64,000 nucleotides of DNA from an uncultured Prevotella sp. GTDB lineage: Bacteria > Bacteroidota > Bacteroidia > Bacteroidales > Bacteroidaceae. Numbering within the stretch: the first letter of the stretch is position 1; the number at the start of each line of letters is the position of its first letter. A model generated the notes under the pieces. The model had not been told where the DNA came from. It searched no databases and was given only the letters and a program-made list of their open reading frames with translations. This document shows positions 25,703-36,805 of this stretch, one piece after another. A program made the translations under genes and the position numbers. The stretch spans positions 1 to 64,000 of the forward strand of contig CAMBOI010000003.1 of the NCBI GenBank assembly GCA_945869265.1. Direction: 5' to 3'.

Positions 25703-26197
25703 ATGAAGAAAATAGGAATAATTAGCGATACCCACGCCTATTGGGACGATAAATACTTGAAGTATTTCGAACCTTGCGACGAGATATGGCATGCGGGCGA
25801 CATCGGCAGTACCGAACTCGCCGACCGCCTGGCGGCTTTCCGTCCTTTGAGGGCTGTGTGCGGCAACTGCGACGGTGGAGACCTCAGACGCATGTTTCCA
25901 GAGGTGCTCAGATTCAAATGCGAGGAGGTGGATGTGCTGATGAAGCATATCGGGGGATATCCCGGCAATTACGACCGCTCGATTGTGGGACGCATATATT
26001 CGTCGCCACCCAAACTCTTCATCTCCGGACACTCGCATATACTAAAGGTGAAATACGACAAGACACTGGGATTGCTGCATATCAACCCGGGGGCGGCAGG
26101 ACAACAGGGATGGCATAAGGAGCGCACTATCGTGAGGCTAACTATCGATGGCGACAAATTCACTGACTGTGAGGTCGTAACGCTCGGAGGAAGATAA
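25703..26197 (+). CDS. Metallophosphoesterase (YfcE/MJ0936 family)
   Basis: IGIISDTHAYWD, HAGDIG, VCGNCDGGD, SGHSH. Confidence 0.9.
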   Translation: MKKIGIISDTHAYWDDKYLKYFEPCDEIWHAGDIGSTELADRLAAFRPLRAVCGNCDGGDLRRMFPEVLRFKCEEVDVLMKHIGGYPGNYDRSIVGRIYSSPPKLFISGHSHILKVKYDKTLGLLHINPGAAGQQGWHKERTIVRLTIDGDKFTDCEVVTLGGR

Positions 26198-26233
26198 AGT
26201 AGATAAAAAAACGTAAAATACATAGTATTTATT

Positions 26234-26263
26234 TTGTAGTCTATATAAAAATGTGTATCTTTG
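26234..26263 (+). promoter_or_regulatory. Promoter of the rfbB operon
   Basis: TTG at 26234-26236, 19-bp spacer, TATCTTTG at 26256-26263. Confidence 0.65.
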
Positions 26264-26312
26264 CACAAAATTTTGCACACATATTTGGAAAATTGAATAA
26301 AAACAATCGTAT

Positions 26313-27446
26313 ATGAAGAATATCGTTATCACTGGCGGTGCCGGATTTATTGGCTCGCATGTCGTTCGCCTCTTCGTGAACAAGTATCCCAACTATCGCA
26401 TCATCAACCTCGACAAGTTGACGTATGCAGGTAATCTTGCCAACCTCAAGGACATCGAGGACAAACCCAACTACAAGTTTGTCAAGATGGACATCTGCGA
26501 CTTCGACGCTTTCTACAAGCTGATGCAGGACGAGCAGATCGACGGTATCATACATCTCGCTGCCGAGAGCCATGTGGACCGCTCTATCAAGGACCCCTTC
26601 ACCTTCGCTCGCACCAACGTGATGGGAACACTTTCACTGCTGCAGGCTGCAAAGCTCTATTGGGAGTCGCTGCCCGAGAAATATGAGGGCAAGCGATTCT
26701 ATCATATCTCCACCGACGAGGTGTATGGAGCCTTGACAATGACTCATCCCGAGGGCATCGAACCTCCGTTCACTACCAAGGCGTCGTCATCACAGCATCA
26801 CGAGGCTTACGGTGAGGACTTCTTCCTGGAGACAACTAAGTATAATCCTCATTCTCCATATTCGGCATCCAAGGCGGGCAGCGACCACTTCGTGCGTGCC
26901 TTCCACGACACATACGGAATGCCTACTATCGTAACCAACTGCTCGAACAACTACGGTCCGTATCAGTTCCCCGAGAAACTCATCCCGCTGTTCATCAATA
27001 ATATCCGCAACCGCAAGCCTCTGCCGGTGTATGGCAAGGGTGAGAACGTGCGCGACTGGTTGTATGTAGTGGATCACGCCCGAGCCATCGACCTCATCTT
27101 CCATGAGGGCAAGGTGGCAGAGACATACAACATCGGAGGATTCAACGAGTGGAAGAACATCGACATCATCAAGGTGGTGATTAATACCGTCGATCGTCTG
27201 CTCGGACGAAAGGAAGGCGAGGATATGGATCTCATCACCTATGTCACCGACCGACTTGGACATGACGCCCGCTATGCCATCGACTCAACAAAGTTGCAGA
27301 GAGAGCTCGGTTGGGAGCCCAGTCTGCAGTTTGAGGAGGGTATCGAGAAGACCGTGAAGTGGTATCTCGAAAATCAGGAGTGGCTCGACAACGTGACGAG
27401 CGGCGACTATCAGAAGTATTACGAAAATATGTATCAGGGCAGATGA
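26313..27446 (+). CDS. rfbB: dTDP-glucose 4,6-dehydratase
   Basis: [21 protein letters not shown]..., [26 protein letters not shown]. Confidence 0.95.
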   Translation: MKNIVITGGAGFIGSHVVRLFVNKYPNYRIINLDKLTYAGNLANLKDIEDKPNYKFVKMDICDFDAFYKLMQDEQIDGIIHLAAESHVDRSIKDPFTFARTNVMGTLSLLQAAKLYWESLPEKYEGKRFYHISTDEVYGALTMTHPEGIEPPFTTKASSSQHHEAYGEDFFLETTKYNPHSPYSASKAGSDHFVRAFHDTYGMPTIVTNCSNNYGPYQFPEKLIPLFINNIRNRKPLPVYGKGENVRDWLYVVDHARAIDLIFHEGKVAETYNIGGFNEWKNIDIIKVVINTVDRLLGRKEGEDMDLITYVTDRLGHDARYAIDSTKLQRELGWEPSLQFEEGIEKTVKWYLENQEWLDNVTSGDYQKYYENMYQGR

Positions 27447-28624
27447 AAAAGATATTGCTTTTAGGTTCAGGCGAACTGGGCAAGGAGTTTGTGATTGCAG
27501 CAAAAAGGGCAGGACAGTATGTTATTGCCTGCGACAGATATGACAATGCTCCGGCGATGCAGGTGGCCGACGAGCGCGAGGTGTTCTCAATGCTCGACGG
27601 TGATGCCCTGGATGCGGCAGTGAAGAAGCATCATCCGGATATCATCGTGCCCGAGATTGAGGCTATCCGTGTGGAGAAACTCTTCGAATATGAGAATCAG
27701 GGCATACAGGTGGTGCCAAGTGCAAGGGCGGTGAACTTCACCATGAACCGACGCGCTATACGTGACCTTGCATCGCGAGTGCTCGGACTTCGCACTGCCA
27801 AGTATTTCTATGCCAAGACATACGATGAATTCAAAAAGGCTGCCGACGAGATAGGTTTTCCGTGCGTCGTAAAACCTCTCATGTCGTCGTCGGGGCATGG
27901 ACAGAGCTATGTGCATAATGACGGTGAACTCGAAGCTGCGTTCCGCAATGCGATGGAGGGTAGTCGTGGCGATGTTAAGGAGGTGATCATCGAGGAGTTT
28001 ATCGACTTCGACTCGGAGTTCACTCTTCTCACTGTCACACAGAAAAACGGTGACACTCTCTTCTGCCCACCTATCGGACATGTGCAGAAAGCTGGCGACT
28101 ATCGTGAGTCGTGGCAACCGTATAAGATAAGCGACGAGGCATTGGCAAAGGCGCAGGAGATGGCAGCTGCAGTGACAAAGGCTCTCACCGGTGCTGGTAT
28201 CTGGGGCGTGGAATTCTTCCTCACCAAGCAGGGTGAGGTGATCTTCAGCGAACTGTCGCCGCGTCCGCACGACACCGGTATGGTGACACTCGGACACACC
28301 ACCAACCTCTCGGAGTTTGAACTGCATTTCCGTGCCGTGATGGGATTGCCTATCGCCGGCATTCACCTCGAGCATGCAGGTGCTTCGGCTGTAGTACTCT
28401 CGCCTGTGGAGAGCGACAAGCCCCTCGACTATAATCTCGAAGAGGCTCTCAAGCAAGACCATACCCGCATCCGCATCTTCGGTAAACCTGAGGCACACGT
28501 GGGTCGCCGTATGGGAGTGGTGCTTTGCTATGGCGATGTTGCCGACGGTACCGACGCCCTCCGCGAAAAAGCCAAGGCTGCCGCCAAGACCATCCTCGGC
28601 ACCGACCCATACACCGTATTCTGA
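27443..28624 (+). CDS. purT: Formate-dependent phosphoribosylglycinamide formyltransferase
   Basis: [46 protein letters not shown]-grasp; ATGA overlap with rfbB. Confidence 0.95.
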   Translation: MKKILLLGSGELGKEFVIAAKRAGQYVIACDRYDNAPAMQVADEREVFSMLDGDALDAAVKKHHPDIIVPEIEAIRVEKLFEYENQGIQVVPSARAVNFTMNRRAIRDLASRVLGLRTAKYFYAKTYDEFKKAADEIGFPCVVKPLMSSSGHGQSYVHNDGELEAAFRNAMEGSRGDVKEVIIEEFIDFDSEFTLLTVTQKNGDTLFCPPIGHVQKAGDYRESWQPYKISDEALAKAQEMAAAVTKALTGAGIWGVEFFLTKQGEVIFSELSPRPHDTGMVTLGHTTNLSEFELHFRAVMGLPIAGIHLEHAGASAVVLSPVESDKPLDYNLEEALKQDHTRIRIFGKPEAHVGRRMGVVLCYGDVADGTDALREKAKAAAKTILGTDPYTVF

Positions 28625-28626
28625 TT

Positions 28627-29025
28627 ATGTTGGGAGAAATAATTGAACTGCCGAAGATATATGACACGAGGGGCAACCTGACCGTGGCGGAGCAGATGAA
28701 AAACGTGCCTTTCGAGGTGAAACGGGTATATTGGACTTACGATGTGCCGGCTGGAGAAAGACGCGGCGGACATGCTCACAAGGAGTGCGTGGAGTTTATC
28801 ATTGCAGTGAGCGGTTCATTCACGGTGACACTCGATGACGGCAAGGGCAACCGCAAGGACTTTCTTCTGAATCATCCCTGGGAAGGATTGTTTGTGCCAA
28901 CTGGTATATGGCGCACGTTGGAAGATTTCTCCTCTGGCGCTGTTTGCTTGGTGCTCGCCTCTGAGTTGTTCGATGAGGATGACTACTTATATGAATACGA
29001 TGAATTCCTGGAATACGTGAAATGA
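28627..29025 (+). CDS. FdtA/QdtA-type cupin (dTDP-6-deoxyhexose 3,4-ketoisomerase family)
   Basis: GNLTVAEQMKNVPFEVKRVYWTYDVPAGERRGGHAHKECVEFII. Confidence 0.9.
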   Translation: MLGEIIELPKIYDTRGNLTVAEQMKNVPFEVKRVYWTYDVPAGERRGGHAHKECVEFIIAVSGSFTVTLDDGKGNRKDFLLNHPWEGLFVPTGIWRTLEDFSSGAVCLVLASELFDEDDYLYEYDEFLEYVK

Positions 29026-29963
29026 TAATCATCCAAAGATATTCAGCAGAACACTTTGACGAATGGAACAGCTTTGTAGCGGCGTCGAAAAATGGAACAT
29101 TCCTTTTCGACCGCCGCTATATGGATTATCATAGCGACAGATTTTCCGATTATTCACTGATGTTTTATGATGAGAAACATCGACTTGTGGCAGTACTTCC
29201 CGCAAATGCCGAGGGAGACGTGTTGCAGTCGCATCATGGTCTTACCTACGGAGGACTTGTTGTAGGTGATGCCTTCAGAACTGTGACGGCATTGGAGACA
29301 ATGGAGGCAATGAATGCCTTTTTGCGCCGCGAGGGTTTCCGCCGGATTGTGTATAAACCTACTCCGTGGATATATCATCGTCAACCATCCGAGGAGGATC
29401 TCTATGCCATCTTCAGACAAGGGAAATTCAATATCATCGGTAGGGATATATCCATTATTGTGGATTTGTCATGCCCATTACCGTTTATGGAGTTGAGGCG
29501 ACGACATGCCGCCAAGGCATTGAGAGAAGGGGTTGTTGTAGAGTGGTCGGAGGATTTCGATGATTTCTGGACAGTTCTCGACGACAATCTTATGCAAAGA
29601 TATGGAGCACACCCGGTGCACAGTGTTGAAGAAATCAAATTGTTGTCAGGGCTTTTTCCTGAGAATATCGTTCTATGTCATGCCACATTGAATAGCTCCA
29701 CCATTGCAGGAGTAGTGTTGTTTATTTGTGGGAAAACAGTGCATGTGCAGTATATATCAGCCTCGCCCGAGGGCAAGAGAATAGGTGCGGTGGATGCCAT
29801 TTTCTCTTTTCTCATATCCTATTATTCCGACAAAAAGTCATTTTTCGACTTTGGAAAATCCACTGAGGATATGGGTCGCTATCTCAACGAAGGACTTATC
29901 TTCCAGAAGGAGGGATTTGGAGGACGTGGCGTTTGTTATGACACTTACGAATGGGAATTGTGA
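29022..29963 (+). CDS. GNAT/FemAB-like acyltransferase
   Basis: 313 aa; YSAEHFDEWNSFVAASKNGTFLFDRRYMDYHSDRF...; operon position. Confidence 0.7.
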   Translation: MIIIQRYSAEHFDEWNSFVAASKNGTFLFDRRYMDYHSDRFSDYSLMFYDEKHRLVAVLPANAEGDVLQSHHGLTYGGLVVGDAFRTVTALETMEAMNAFLRREGFRRIVYKPTPWIYHRQPSEEDLYAIFRQGKFNIIGRDISIIVDLSCPLPFMELRRRHAAKALREGVVVEWSEDFDDFWTVLDDNLMQRYGAHPVHSVEEIKLLSGLFPENIVLCHATLNSSTIAGVVLFICGKTVHVQYISASPEGKRIGAVDAIFSFLISYYSDKKSFFDFGKSTEDMGRYLNEGLIFQKEGFGGRGVCYDTYEWEL

Positions 29964-29984
29964 TGTTTGAATGGGATTTATGTG

Positions 29985-31115
29985 ATGATGGAAATAAAAT
30001 ATCTTGAACTCAAAAAGATTACCGCAATGCATGGCGAGGAGATACAGGAGGCTGTGCGTGAGGTGGTGGATGGCGGATGGTATCTGCAGGGAGCATCAAA
30101 CCGGAAGTTTGAGGAACAGTATGCCGATTTTTGCCATGCTAACTATTGCGTGGGATGCGCCAACGGATTGGATGCTCTCACACTGTCTCTGCGCTCACTG
30201 ATGGAGATGGGCGAGATGAGTGAGGGCGACGAGGTGATTGTGCCTGCCAACACATATATCGCAACGATACTCGCCATCACCGAAAACCATCTGAAGGCTG
30301 TGCTTGTGGAGCCTCGTATCGACACTTTCCAAATTGACGTTCAACTCATAGAGGAGGCAATCACACCGCGCACAAAAGCCATTATGCTCGTCAATCTATA
30401 TGGCAAGAATGCCTATACTCCCTTAATCGGGGATCTATGCCAAAAATATCACCTTAGATTATTAATTGACAACGCCCAAGGCCACGGACTAATCAATAAT
30501 CAATCATCAGCAATCAATAATCAATCATCATCAATTACTTGTCATAGCTTTTATCCCGGTAAGAATCTTGGAGCACTGGGTGACGGAGGAGCTATAACCA
30601 CCGACGATAAGCAATTAGCCGATACTTTCCGTGCGATAGCCAATTATGGGTCATCGCGCAAGTATGTATTCGACTATTGCGGACGCAACAGTCGCCTTGA
30701 TGAGATTCAAGCCGCGGTATTGTCTGTAAAACTGCAATACCTCGACAGAGACAATAATCGTCGTCGTGAGATTGCCATGAGATATATAAAAGAGGTGAAG
30801 AACCCCTTGCTGAAGATGCCCTCAGAGGATTATTGGCAAGATAATGTATTCCATATTTTCCCGGTGTTGTGCCAGCAGCGCGACAGATTGCAGAGTTATC
30901 TTACTGACAATGGCATACAGACAGTGATACATTATCCGATACCGCCTCATAGGCAAAGATGCTATGCCTCGTCGGATGCTCTTGTCATTCCTCCTTCCGG
31001 TCTTCCCATTACCGAGCGCATACATCGCGAGGTATTGAGTCTGCCGTGCAATCCTGCACTTACTGATGAAGAGGTGGATTACATCATCTCAAAACTAAAT
31101 GATTTTTGTAGTTAA
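29985..31115 (+). CDS. DegT/DnrJ/EryC1/StrS (FdtB-like) aminotransferase
   Basis: YCVGCANGLDALTLSLRSL, PANTYIATILAI, SFYPGKNLGALGDGGAI. Confidence 0.92.
   Translation: MMEIKYLELKKITAMHGEEIQEAVREVVDGGWYLQGASNRKFEEQYADFCHANYCVGCANGLDALTLSLRSLMEMGEMSEGDEVIVPANTYIATILAITENHLKAVLVEPRIDTFQIDVQLIEEAITPRTKAIMLVNLYGKNAYTPLIGDLCQKYHLRLLIDNAQGHGLINNQSSAINNQSSSITCHSFYPGKNLGALGDGGAITTDDKQLADTFRAIANYGSSRKYVFDYCGRNSRLDEIQAAVLSVKLQYLDRDNNRRREIAMRYIKEVKNPLLKMPSEDYWQDNVFHIFPVLCQQRDRLQSYLTDNGIQTVIHYPIPPHRQRCYASSDALVIPPSGLPITERIHREVLSLPCNPALTDEEVDYIISKLNDFCS
30492..30534. repeat. In-frame 21-bp duplication made of heptamers inside the DegT gene
   Basis: aatcaataatcaatcatcagc / aatcaataatcaatcatcatc, encoding INNQSSAINNQSSS. 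Confidence 0.85.
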
Positions 31116-31141
31116 GGAGTTAATTCCCTTAACTCCTTAAC
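31111..31141. terminator. Hairpin GTTAAGGAGTTAA-TTCCC-TTAACTCCTTAAC between convergent genes
   Basis: Perfect 13-bp stem at the end of the aminotransferase gene, facing trxA. Confidence 0.55.
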
Positions 31142-31150
31142 TCCCTAAAA

Positions 31151-31465
31151 TTAAATCAGCGCCTTAATCTTCTCTTCGATCTTGCTCTTTGAGGCAGCAC
31201 CGACAATCTTGTCGAGAATCTTGCCATCCTTCATGAACACGATGGTGGGGATGTTGCGAATACCGAATTCAGCAGCGATATCGTCTGCCTCCTCAACGTC
31301 GCATTTTCCAACAGTCACCTTACCGTCATATTCATTGGCAAGTTCCTCGATGATAGGAGCAACCATACGGCAAGGACCGCACCATGTTGCCCAAAAGTCA
31401 ATAACCAATGGCAGACTGCCATTCTTGTAGCTCTCGTAATTTTCGTTTGTGATTTTTACTTCCAT
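31151..31465 (-). CDS. trxA: Thioredoxin
   Basis: DFWATWCGPCRMVAP. Confidence 0.95.
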   Translation of the reverse strand: MEVKITNENYESYKNGSLPLVIDFWATWCGPCRMVAPIIEELANEYDGKVTVGKCDVEEADDIAAEFGIRNIPTIVFMKDGKILDKIVGAASKSKIEEKIKALI

Positions 31466-31492
31466 AATGTTAAATCTTTTTTGTTATTAATA

Positions 31493-34400
31493 TTAATTTA
31501 TGTTATAATCTAAGAAATCATAATTCTCTATAAAGTTGATGAGATCCTGTCTTACGTCAATCTCGTGCGTCCGGCTACGCAGCAGCACATGGTTGCCTCC
31601 CTTTCGGTCGTGCAACTGGAAGAACAGTTTTGTTCTACCAGGATGCAGACAGATGAGTTGGTTGAGCTCTTCCACCACCCTTGAGTCGAGATCATCAGTA
31701 GTGATGTTGATGGTGAAGCGGTCGATAGCCCTCTCCTTGACGGTTTGCAGATATTCAATGTTCTGCACCTTGAGGTCGAACAGGTTGCTGTCTCGATACC
31801 TTGGTACACACTTGGCAGTGATATACACCGACGAACCCTCGATGAGCATACCGTTCCATTTTCCCCAATCTTCGCCGAAGAATGCCAGTTGTCCCGACCC
31901 CTCATAATCCTCGATAGTGACAAATCCGCATGGCTTTCCGCTTTTTGTGTATTTCGACTGTGTTCCTGTCACTATTCCGCCGATGATGATATCCTCGCGG
32001 TCGTTGAGCGAGGCAACGTCGTTGAGTTCAGCACATTTGGTGTTGCACAGGTTGTCGAGCACGATTCTGTATTCGTCAAGCGGATGGGCTGAGAGATATA
32101 TACCCACGAGATCGCGCTCGCGGTTGAGTCGCTCGATGTCGCTCCATTGTTCGCCCTTGATAATGGGCGGTGTGGCTATCTCTACGGCATTATCGCCTCC
32201 GAAGAGTGAGTTGCGTGCCTGCGCTATCTCGTTCTGGTAGAGCTGTCCGTAGCGCACGAGGGTGTCAATGAATGTCTCGCCCTTGGTGTTTTTGGCAAAG
32301 AAATCCTCGCGCTTCATACTGCCGAAACCGTCGAATGCTCCGCTGAGCACGAGCGACTCAACGCACTTGCGGTTGCACGCCGAGAGGTTGACACGCTGTA
32401 TGAAGTCGAAGACGTTCTTGTATGTTCCGTTTTTCTCTCTTTCGGCTATGATCATGTCGGCGGCGGCACCGCCAACACCCTTGATGGCTGATATTCCAAA
32501 GCGTATCTCGCCGTGGTGGTTGGCCGAGAATTTCTGCCAACTCTCGTTGACATCAGGTCCGAGGGTGGGTATGCTCATGGCACGACATTCATCCATCAAT
32601 TTGGTTATTTCGGTGATGTTGTCAAGGTTGCGGCTCATCACGGCAGCCATATATTCGGCAGGGTAGTGAGCCTTGAGGTATGCCGTCTGATAAGCCACCC
32701 ACGAATAGCATGTGGCATGACTCTTGTTGAAGGCATAGGAGGCGAACTTCTCCCAGTCGCCCCATATCTTTTCGAGCACAGCAGGATCATGTCCGTTTTT
32801 CTTTCCACCCTCGATAAACTTTGGTTTCATGGCATCTACGATGGCCTTCTTCTTCTTTCCCATTGCCTTTCGCAGAGCGTCGCTCTCTCCACGTGTGAAG
32901 TCGGCAAGCTGGCGCGACAGAAGCATCACCTGCTCCTGATATACCGTGATTCCGTATGTGTCCTTCAGATATTTCTCCATGCAGGGGATGTCGTACTTTA
33001 TCTCCTCGCGCCCGTTTTTGCGTGCGATGAACGAGGGGATATAGTCCATAGGTCCCGGTCGGTAGAGGGCATTCATGGCGATGATGTCCTCGAAGACGGT
33101 TGGTTGCAGTTCGCGCAAGTATTTCTGCATACCTGGCGACTCAAACTGGAATGTGCCTATGGTGCGTCCTTCGGCATACAGTCGGTAGGTGTCGGCATCG
33201 TCGATGGGGATATTGTCGAGGTCAATCACCTTGCCTGTTGTTATGCGTATGTTCTCCACTGCCTCCTTTAGGATGGATAGGGTCTTGAGCCCGAGGAAGT
33301 CCATCTTGATGAGTCCAGTGGATTCAATCACGTGTCCGTCATATTGCGTACAGTGCAACTTGTGTCCGGGGTCGTTCTTGTCTTCTGCCACCGACACTGG
33401 CACCCAGTCGCTGATTGGGTCGCGGCAGATGATAAATCCGCACGCATGGATACCAGTTCCCCTGACGGTGCCCTCAAGCATCTTGGCGTATTCCATAGTG
33501 TTGCGCAACTTGGGGTCGGCGCTTGCCTCGGCTTCGCGCAGTTCGGGTATGCACTTGATGGCATTGCCGATGTTCATCTTCAAGCCGTCGGGCAATTTAT
33601 CGGGAATGAGCTTACACAGATAGTTTGCCTTGTCCAACGGCAGTTTCTCCACTCGTGCCACGTCCTTGATGGAGTTTTTGGTCGCCATCGTACCGTATGT
33701 AATAATGTGTGCACAGTTTTCATGCCCGTATTTCTCCTCCACCCATTCGAGCACCCTTCCTCGTCCGTCGTCGTCGAAGTCGGTATCGATATCGGGCAGT
33801 GAGATACGGTCGGGGTTGAGGAAACGCTCAAACAGCAGGTCGTATTTGATGGGGTCGATCTTTGTGATGCCAAGACAGTATGCTACCACCGAACCGGCTG
33901 CCGAACCACGTCCCGGTCCCACCATCACTCCCAATTCCTGTTGGGCAGAGTTGATGAAGTCCTGCACGATGAGGAAGTATCCGGGGAATCCCATGGTCTT
34001 CATGATGTGCAACTCAAACTTTATTCTCTCGCTCACCTCGTCGGTGAGGGGAGTGGGGTAGAGGCGTTCTGCTCCTTCGTATGCTAATTTGGCAAGATAG
34101 TCAGCCTCAAACTTTATGCGATATAGCTTGTCGATGCCGCCCAATTTCTTGATCTTCTTCTCTCCCTCCTCGCGTGGCAGTTGGTTTTCGCCGTTTTCGT
34201 CGCTCGTAAACTCGTCGAAGAGTTGTTCGGGAGTGAATTTCTCCCTCCATTGCTCCTCGGTTCCGAAATCCTCGGGTATGGGGAAGAAGGGCATGATGGG
34301 GGCATGCTCAATGTCGTATGTCTCCACCTTGTCGAGTATCTCAAGAGTGTTCGAAAGAGCCTCGGGTATGTCTTGGAAGACATCATTCATCTCCTCTCGT

Positions 34401-35203
34401 GTCTTAAACCACTCCTGCTTTGTATATAGCATACGTGTGGGGTCGTCGAGGTCTTTGCCCGTTGATAGACAGAGTAGGTGGTCGTGAGCCTCGGCGTTCT
34501 CCTGGTCAACAAAGTGTGCGTCGTTTGAGCAAATCACCTTGATGCCATATTCCTTTGCCAGTTCGAGCAGCACCTTGTTGGCCTTCTGCTGTAAGGGGAA
34601 TGTCTCTCGGTTGGCACGTTGTGAGGGGTCCTTCACCTCGTGGCGCTGCAGTTCGAGATAGTAGTCGTCGCCAAAGAGGTTGTGATACCATTGCGCAGCC
34701 TCGCGTGCCCCCTCGATGTCGTCGTTGATAATCTTCTTGGGCACCTCGCCTCCGATGCATGCCGAGCATACAATGAGTCCCTCGTGATATCGCTCAAGGT
34801 CGGCACGGTCGGTACGAGGCCTACCGTAGAATCCGTCAATCCATGAATTTGACACTAATTTGATGAGATTCTTGTAGCCCTTGTAGTTCTTTGCCAACAC
34901 AATGAGGTGATAGCCGCTTCGGTCGCCGTTTTCCTTCACCTTGTCCTCCTTGCGGTGTCGGGCCACATACATCTCGCACCCGAAGATAGGCTTAAAGGGT
35001 TCGAGTCCTTCCTTCGTCCTTTTGCCATTTACCCCGTTGCAGTAGTCGAAGAATTCCTTTATGCCGAACATGTCTCCATGGTCGGTTATGGCCATACCCT
35101 TCATTCCGTTGCCAATAGCCTTGTCAACGAGTCGCGAAATACTCGATTGTCCGTCGAGTATCGAGTAGTATGTATGTACATGTAGATGTACGAAATCTTG
35201 CAT
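31493..35203 (-). CDS. dnaE: DNA polymerase III subunit alpha
   Basis: MQDFVHLHVHTYYSILDG start; VGPGRGSAAGS, LPDIDTDFDDDGR. Confidence 0.96.
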   Translation of the reverse strand: MQDFVHLHVHTYYSILDGQSSISRLVDKAIGNGMKGMAITDHGDMFGIKEFFDYCNGVNGKRTKEGLEPFKPIFGCEMYVARHRKEDKVKENGDRSGYHLIVLAKNYKGYKNLIKLVSNSWIDGFYGRPRTDRADLERYHEGLIVCSACIGGEVPKKIINDDIEGAREAAQWYHNLFGDDYYLELQRHEVKDPSQRANRETFPLQQKANKVLLELAKEYGIKVICSNDAHFVDQENAEAHDHLLCLSTGKDLDDPTRMLYTKQEWFKTREEMNDVFQDIPEALSNTLEILDKVETYDIEHAPIMPFFPIPEDFGTEEQWREKFTPEQLFDEFTSDENGENQLPREEGEKKIKKLGGIDKLYRIKFEADYLAKLAYEGAERLYPTPLTDEVSERIKFELHIMKTMGFPGYFLIVQDFINSAQQELGVMVGPGRGSAAGSVVAYCLGITKIDPIKYDLLFERFLNPDRISLPDIDTDFDDDGRGRVLEWVEEKYGHENCAHIITYGTMATKNSIKDVARVEKLPLDKANYLCKLIPDKLPDGLKMNIGNAIKCIPELREAEASADPKLRNTMEYAKMLEGTVRGTGIHACGFIICRDPISDWVPVSVAEDKNDPGHKLHCTQYDGHVIESTGLIKMDFLGLKTLSILKEAVENIRITTGKVIDLDNIPIDDADTYRLYAEGRTIGTFQFESPGMQKYLRELQPTVFEDIIAMNALYRPGPMDYIPSFIARKNGREEIKYDIPCMEKYLKDTYGITVYQEQVMLLSRQLADFTRGESDALRKAMGKKKKAIVDAMKPKFIEGGKKNGHDPAVLEKIWGDWEKFASYAFNKSHATCYSWVAYQTAYLKAHYPAEYMAAVMSRNLDNITEITKLMDECRAMSIPTLGPDVNESWQKFSANHHGEIRFGISAIKGVGGAAADMIIAEREKNGTYKNVFDFIQRVNLSACNRKCVESLVLSGAFDGFGSMKREDFFAKNTKGETFIDTLVRYGQLYQNEIAQARNSLFGGDNAVEIATPPIIKGEQWSDIERLNRERDLVGIYLSAHPLDEYRIVLDNLCNTKCAELNDVASLNDREDIIIGGIVTGTQSKYTKSGKPCGFVTIEDYEGSGQLAFFGEDWGKWNGMLIEGSSVYITAKCVPRYRDSNLFDLKVQNIEYLQTVKERAIDRFTINITTDDLDSRVVEELNQLICLHPGRTKLFFQLHDRKGGNHVLLRSRTHEIDVRQDLINFIENYDFLDYNIN

Positions 35204-35344
35204 ATTTTTTATCGTTTTATTCGAAATCGAGTGTAAAGTTACGCCTTTTTTATGAGATAACCAAAAGAAATCGGCAAAAAGTTTGTTTATTCGCAAAAAA
35301 AACACTACCTTTGCAGAGATTTAAATCAATCCTTATAGATACCC

Positions 35345-36040
35345 ATGGGAAGAAGAATTAAGAAACTCAAGAAAATCCGCATTCATCGCGAGGGCACCGA
35401 TACACTGATTTACAGCGTTTTGGCAATAGGCTTAGTGGCTTATCTGCTATACCATTTCGTGGATAACAAGATCCCGTTCTGGTCGTTTGCCGTAATCTTC
35501 GGTGCAGCATGGCTTGTTGTGTTGAATTTTTACCGTTGTCCGATACGTTTTTTTGAGGACGACACGGAGCGTCTTGTCGTTGCTCCTGCCGACGGTAAGA
35601 TAGTGGTTATAGAGGAAGTCATGGAGAACGAGTATTTCCATGAGAAGCGCCTCATGATCTCCATCTTCATGAGTCTGTTCAATGTGCATGCCAACTGGTT
35701 CCCCGTTGATGGCAAGGTGAAGAAGGTGGTGCACAAGGATGGCAACTACCACAAGGCATGGTTGCCCAAGGCAAGCGAGGAGAACGAGCATGCCGACGTG
35801 CTCATCACTACGCCCGAGGGCGAGGACATCCTCTGCCGCCAGATAGCCGGAGCTATGGCTCGCCGCATAGTCACCTATGCCAAGGAGGGTGAGGAATGTT
35901 ACATCGACGAGCACTTGGGATTTATCAAGTTAGGCTCGCGCGTGGATGTGTTCCTGCCGTTGGGCAGCGAGGTATGCGTGAAGATGGGGCAGTCAACAAC
36001 TGGCGACCTCACTGTCCTTGCAAAACTGCCGGCTTTATAA
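35345..36040 (+). CDS. psd: Phosphatidylserine decarboxylase
   Basis: PADGKIV..., [26 protein letters not shown]. Confidence 0.92.
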   Translation: MGRRIKKLKKIRIHREGTDTLIYSVLAIGLVAYLLYHFVDNKIPFWSFAVIFGAAWLVVLNFYRCPIRFFEDDTERLVVAPADGKIVVIEEVMENEYFHEKRLMISIFMSLFNVHANWFPVDGKVKKVVHKDGNYHKAWLPKASEENEHADVLITTPEGEDILCRQIAGAMARRIVTYAKEGEECYIDEHLGFIKLGSRVDVFLPLGSEVCVKMGQSTTGDLTVLAKLPAL

Positions 36041-36094
36041 ATGAAGAATGAAGTGAATTAATGGGGGTACTCCCTATGTATATAATAAGGTGTA

Positions 36095-36805
36095 ATGGCT
36101 AACTGTTTAACAAAACATATACCTAATGCGTTGACGTCATGCAATCTCATGTCGGGATGTGTGGCTATTGTCTTCGCTCTAAGTGCCAACTATAGTATGG
36201 CACTGACATTTATCGTTGTGGGAGCCGTGTTCGACTTCTTCGACGGTATGAGTGCTCGTCTTCTTGGTGTATCTTCGCCCATAGGCAAGGAGCTTGACTC
36301 GCTTGCCGACGTGGTTACCTTCGGAGTGGCACCCTCGATGATGATTTACACTATCTTGCTCACAATCGACAAGACAGGATATAATGACATCTTGGCAGCG
36401 GCAGCGCCCTACGTTGCATTCGTGATGGCAGCTTTCTCAGCCATCCGTCTTGCCAAGTTCAATCTCGACGAGCGTCAGACAACGTCCTTCATCGGTTTAC
36501 CCACACCTGCCAATGCCCTCTTTTGGGGTGCGCTCATAGTGGGTAGTGAGGAATACTTGGCTTTATCATCCGGATCAATCTACATACTGCTGATCATGGT
36601 GTTTGTCAGCAGTTGGCTTCTCGTGGCTGAAATACCTATGTTCGCACTCAAGTTCAAGCATTGGGGATGGCGAGAGAACAAGATCAAATACGTGTTCCTT
36701 GTTTCTTGTCTGCCATTGTTGCTGATATTTGGCATTACGGGTATTTCGGTGATTATTGCGTGGTATATTTGCCTATCTGTTATTACCTCAAAGAAAAATG
36801 CTTAA
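36095..36805 (+). CDS. pssA: CDP-diacylglycerol--serine O-phosphatidyltransferase
   Basis: DFFDGMSARLLGVSSPIGKELDSLADVVTFGVAPS. Confidence 0.93.
   Translation: MANCLTKHIPNALTSCNLMSGCVAIVFALSANYSMALTFIVVGAVFDFFDGMSARLLGVSSPIGKELDSLADVVTFGVAPSMMIYTILLTIDKTGYNDILAAAAPYVAFVMAAFSAIRLAKFNLDERQTTSFIGLPTPANALFWGALIVGSEEYLALSSGSIYILLIMVFVSSWLLVAEIPMFALKFKHWGWRENKIKYVFLVSCLPLLLIFGITGISVIIAWYICLSVITSKKNA

Noticed and set aside
27587-28498. 303-aa minus-strand ORF opposite purT
   Set aside because: Shadow ORF; purT is unambiguous.
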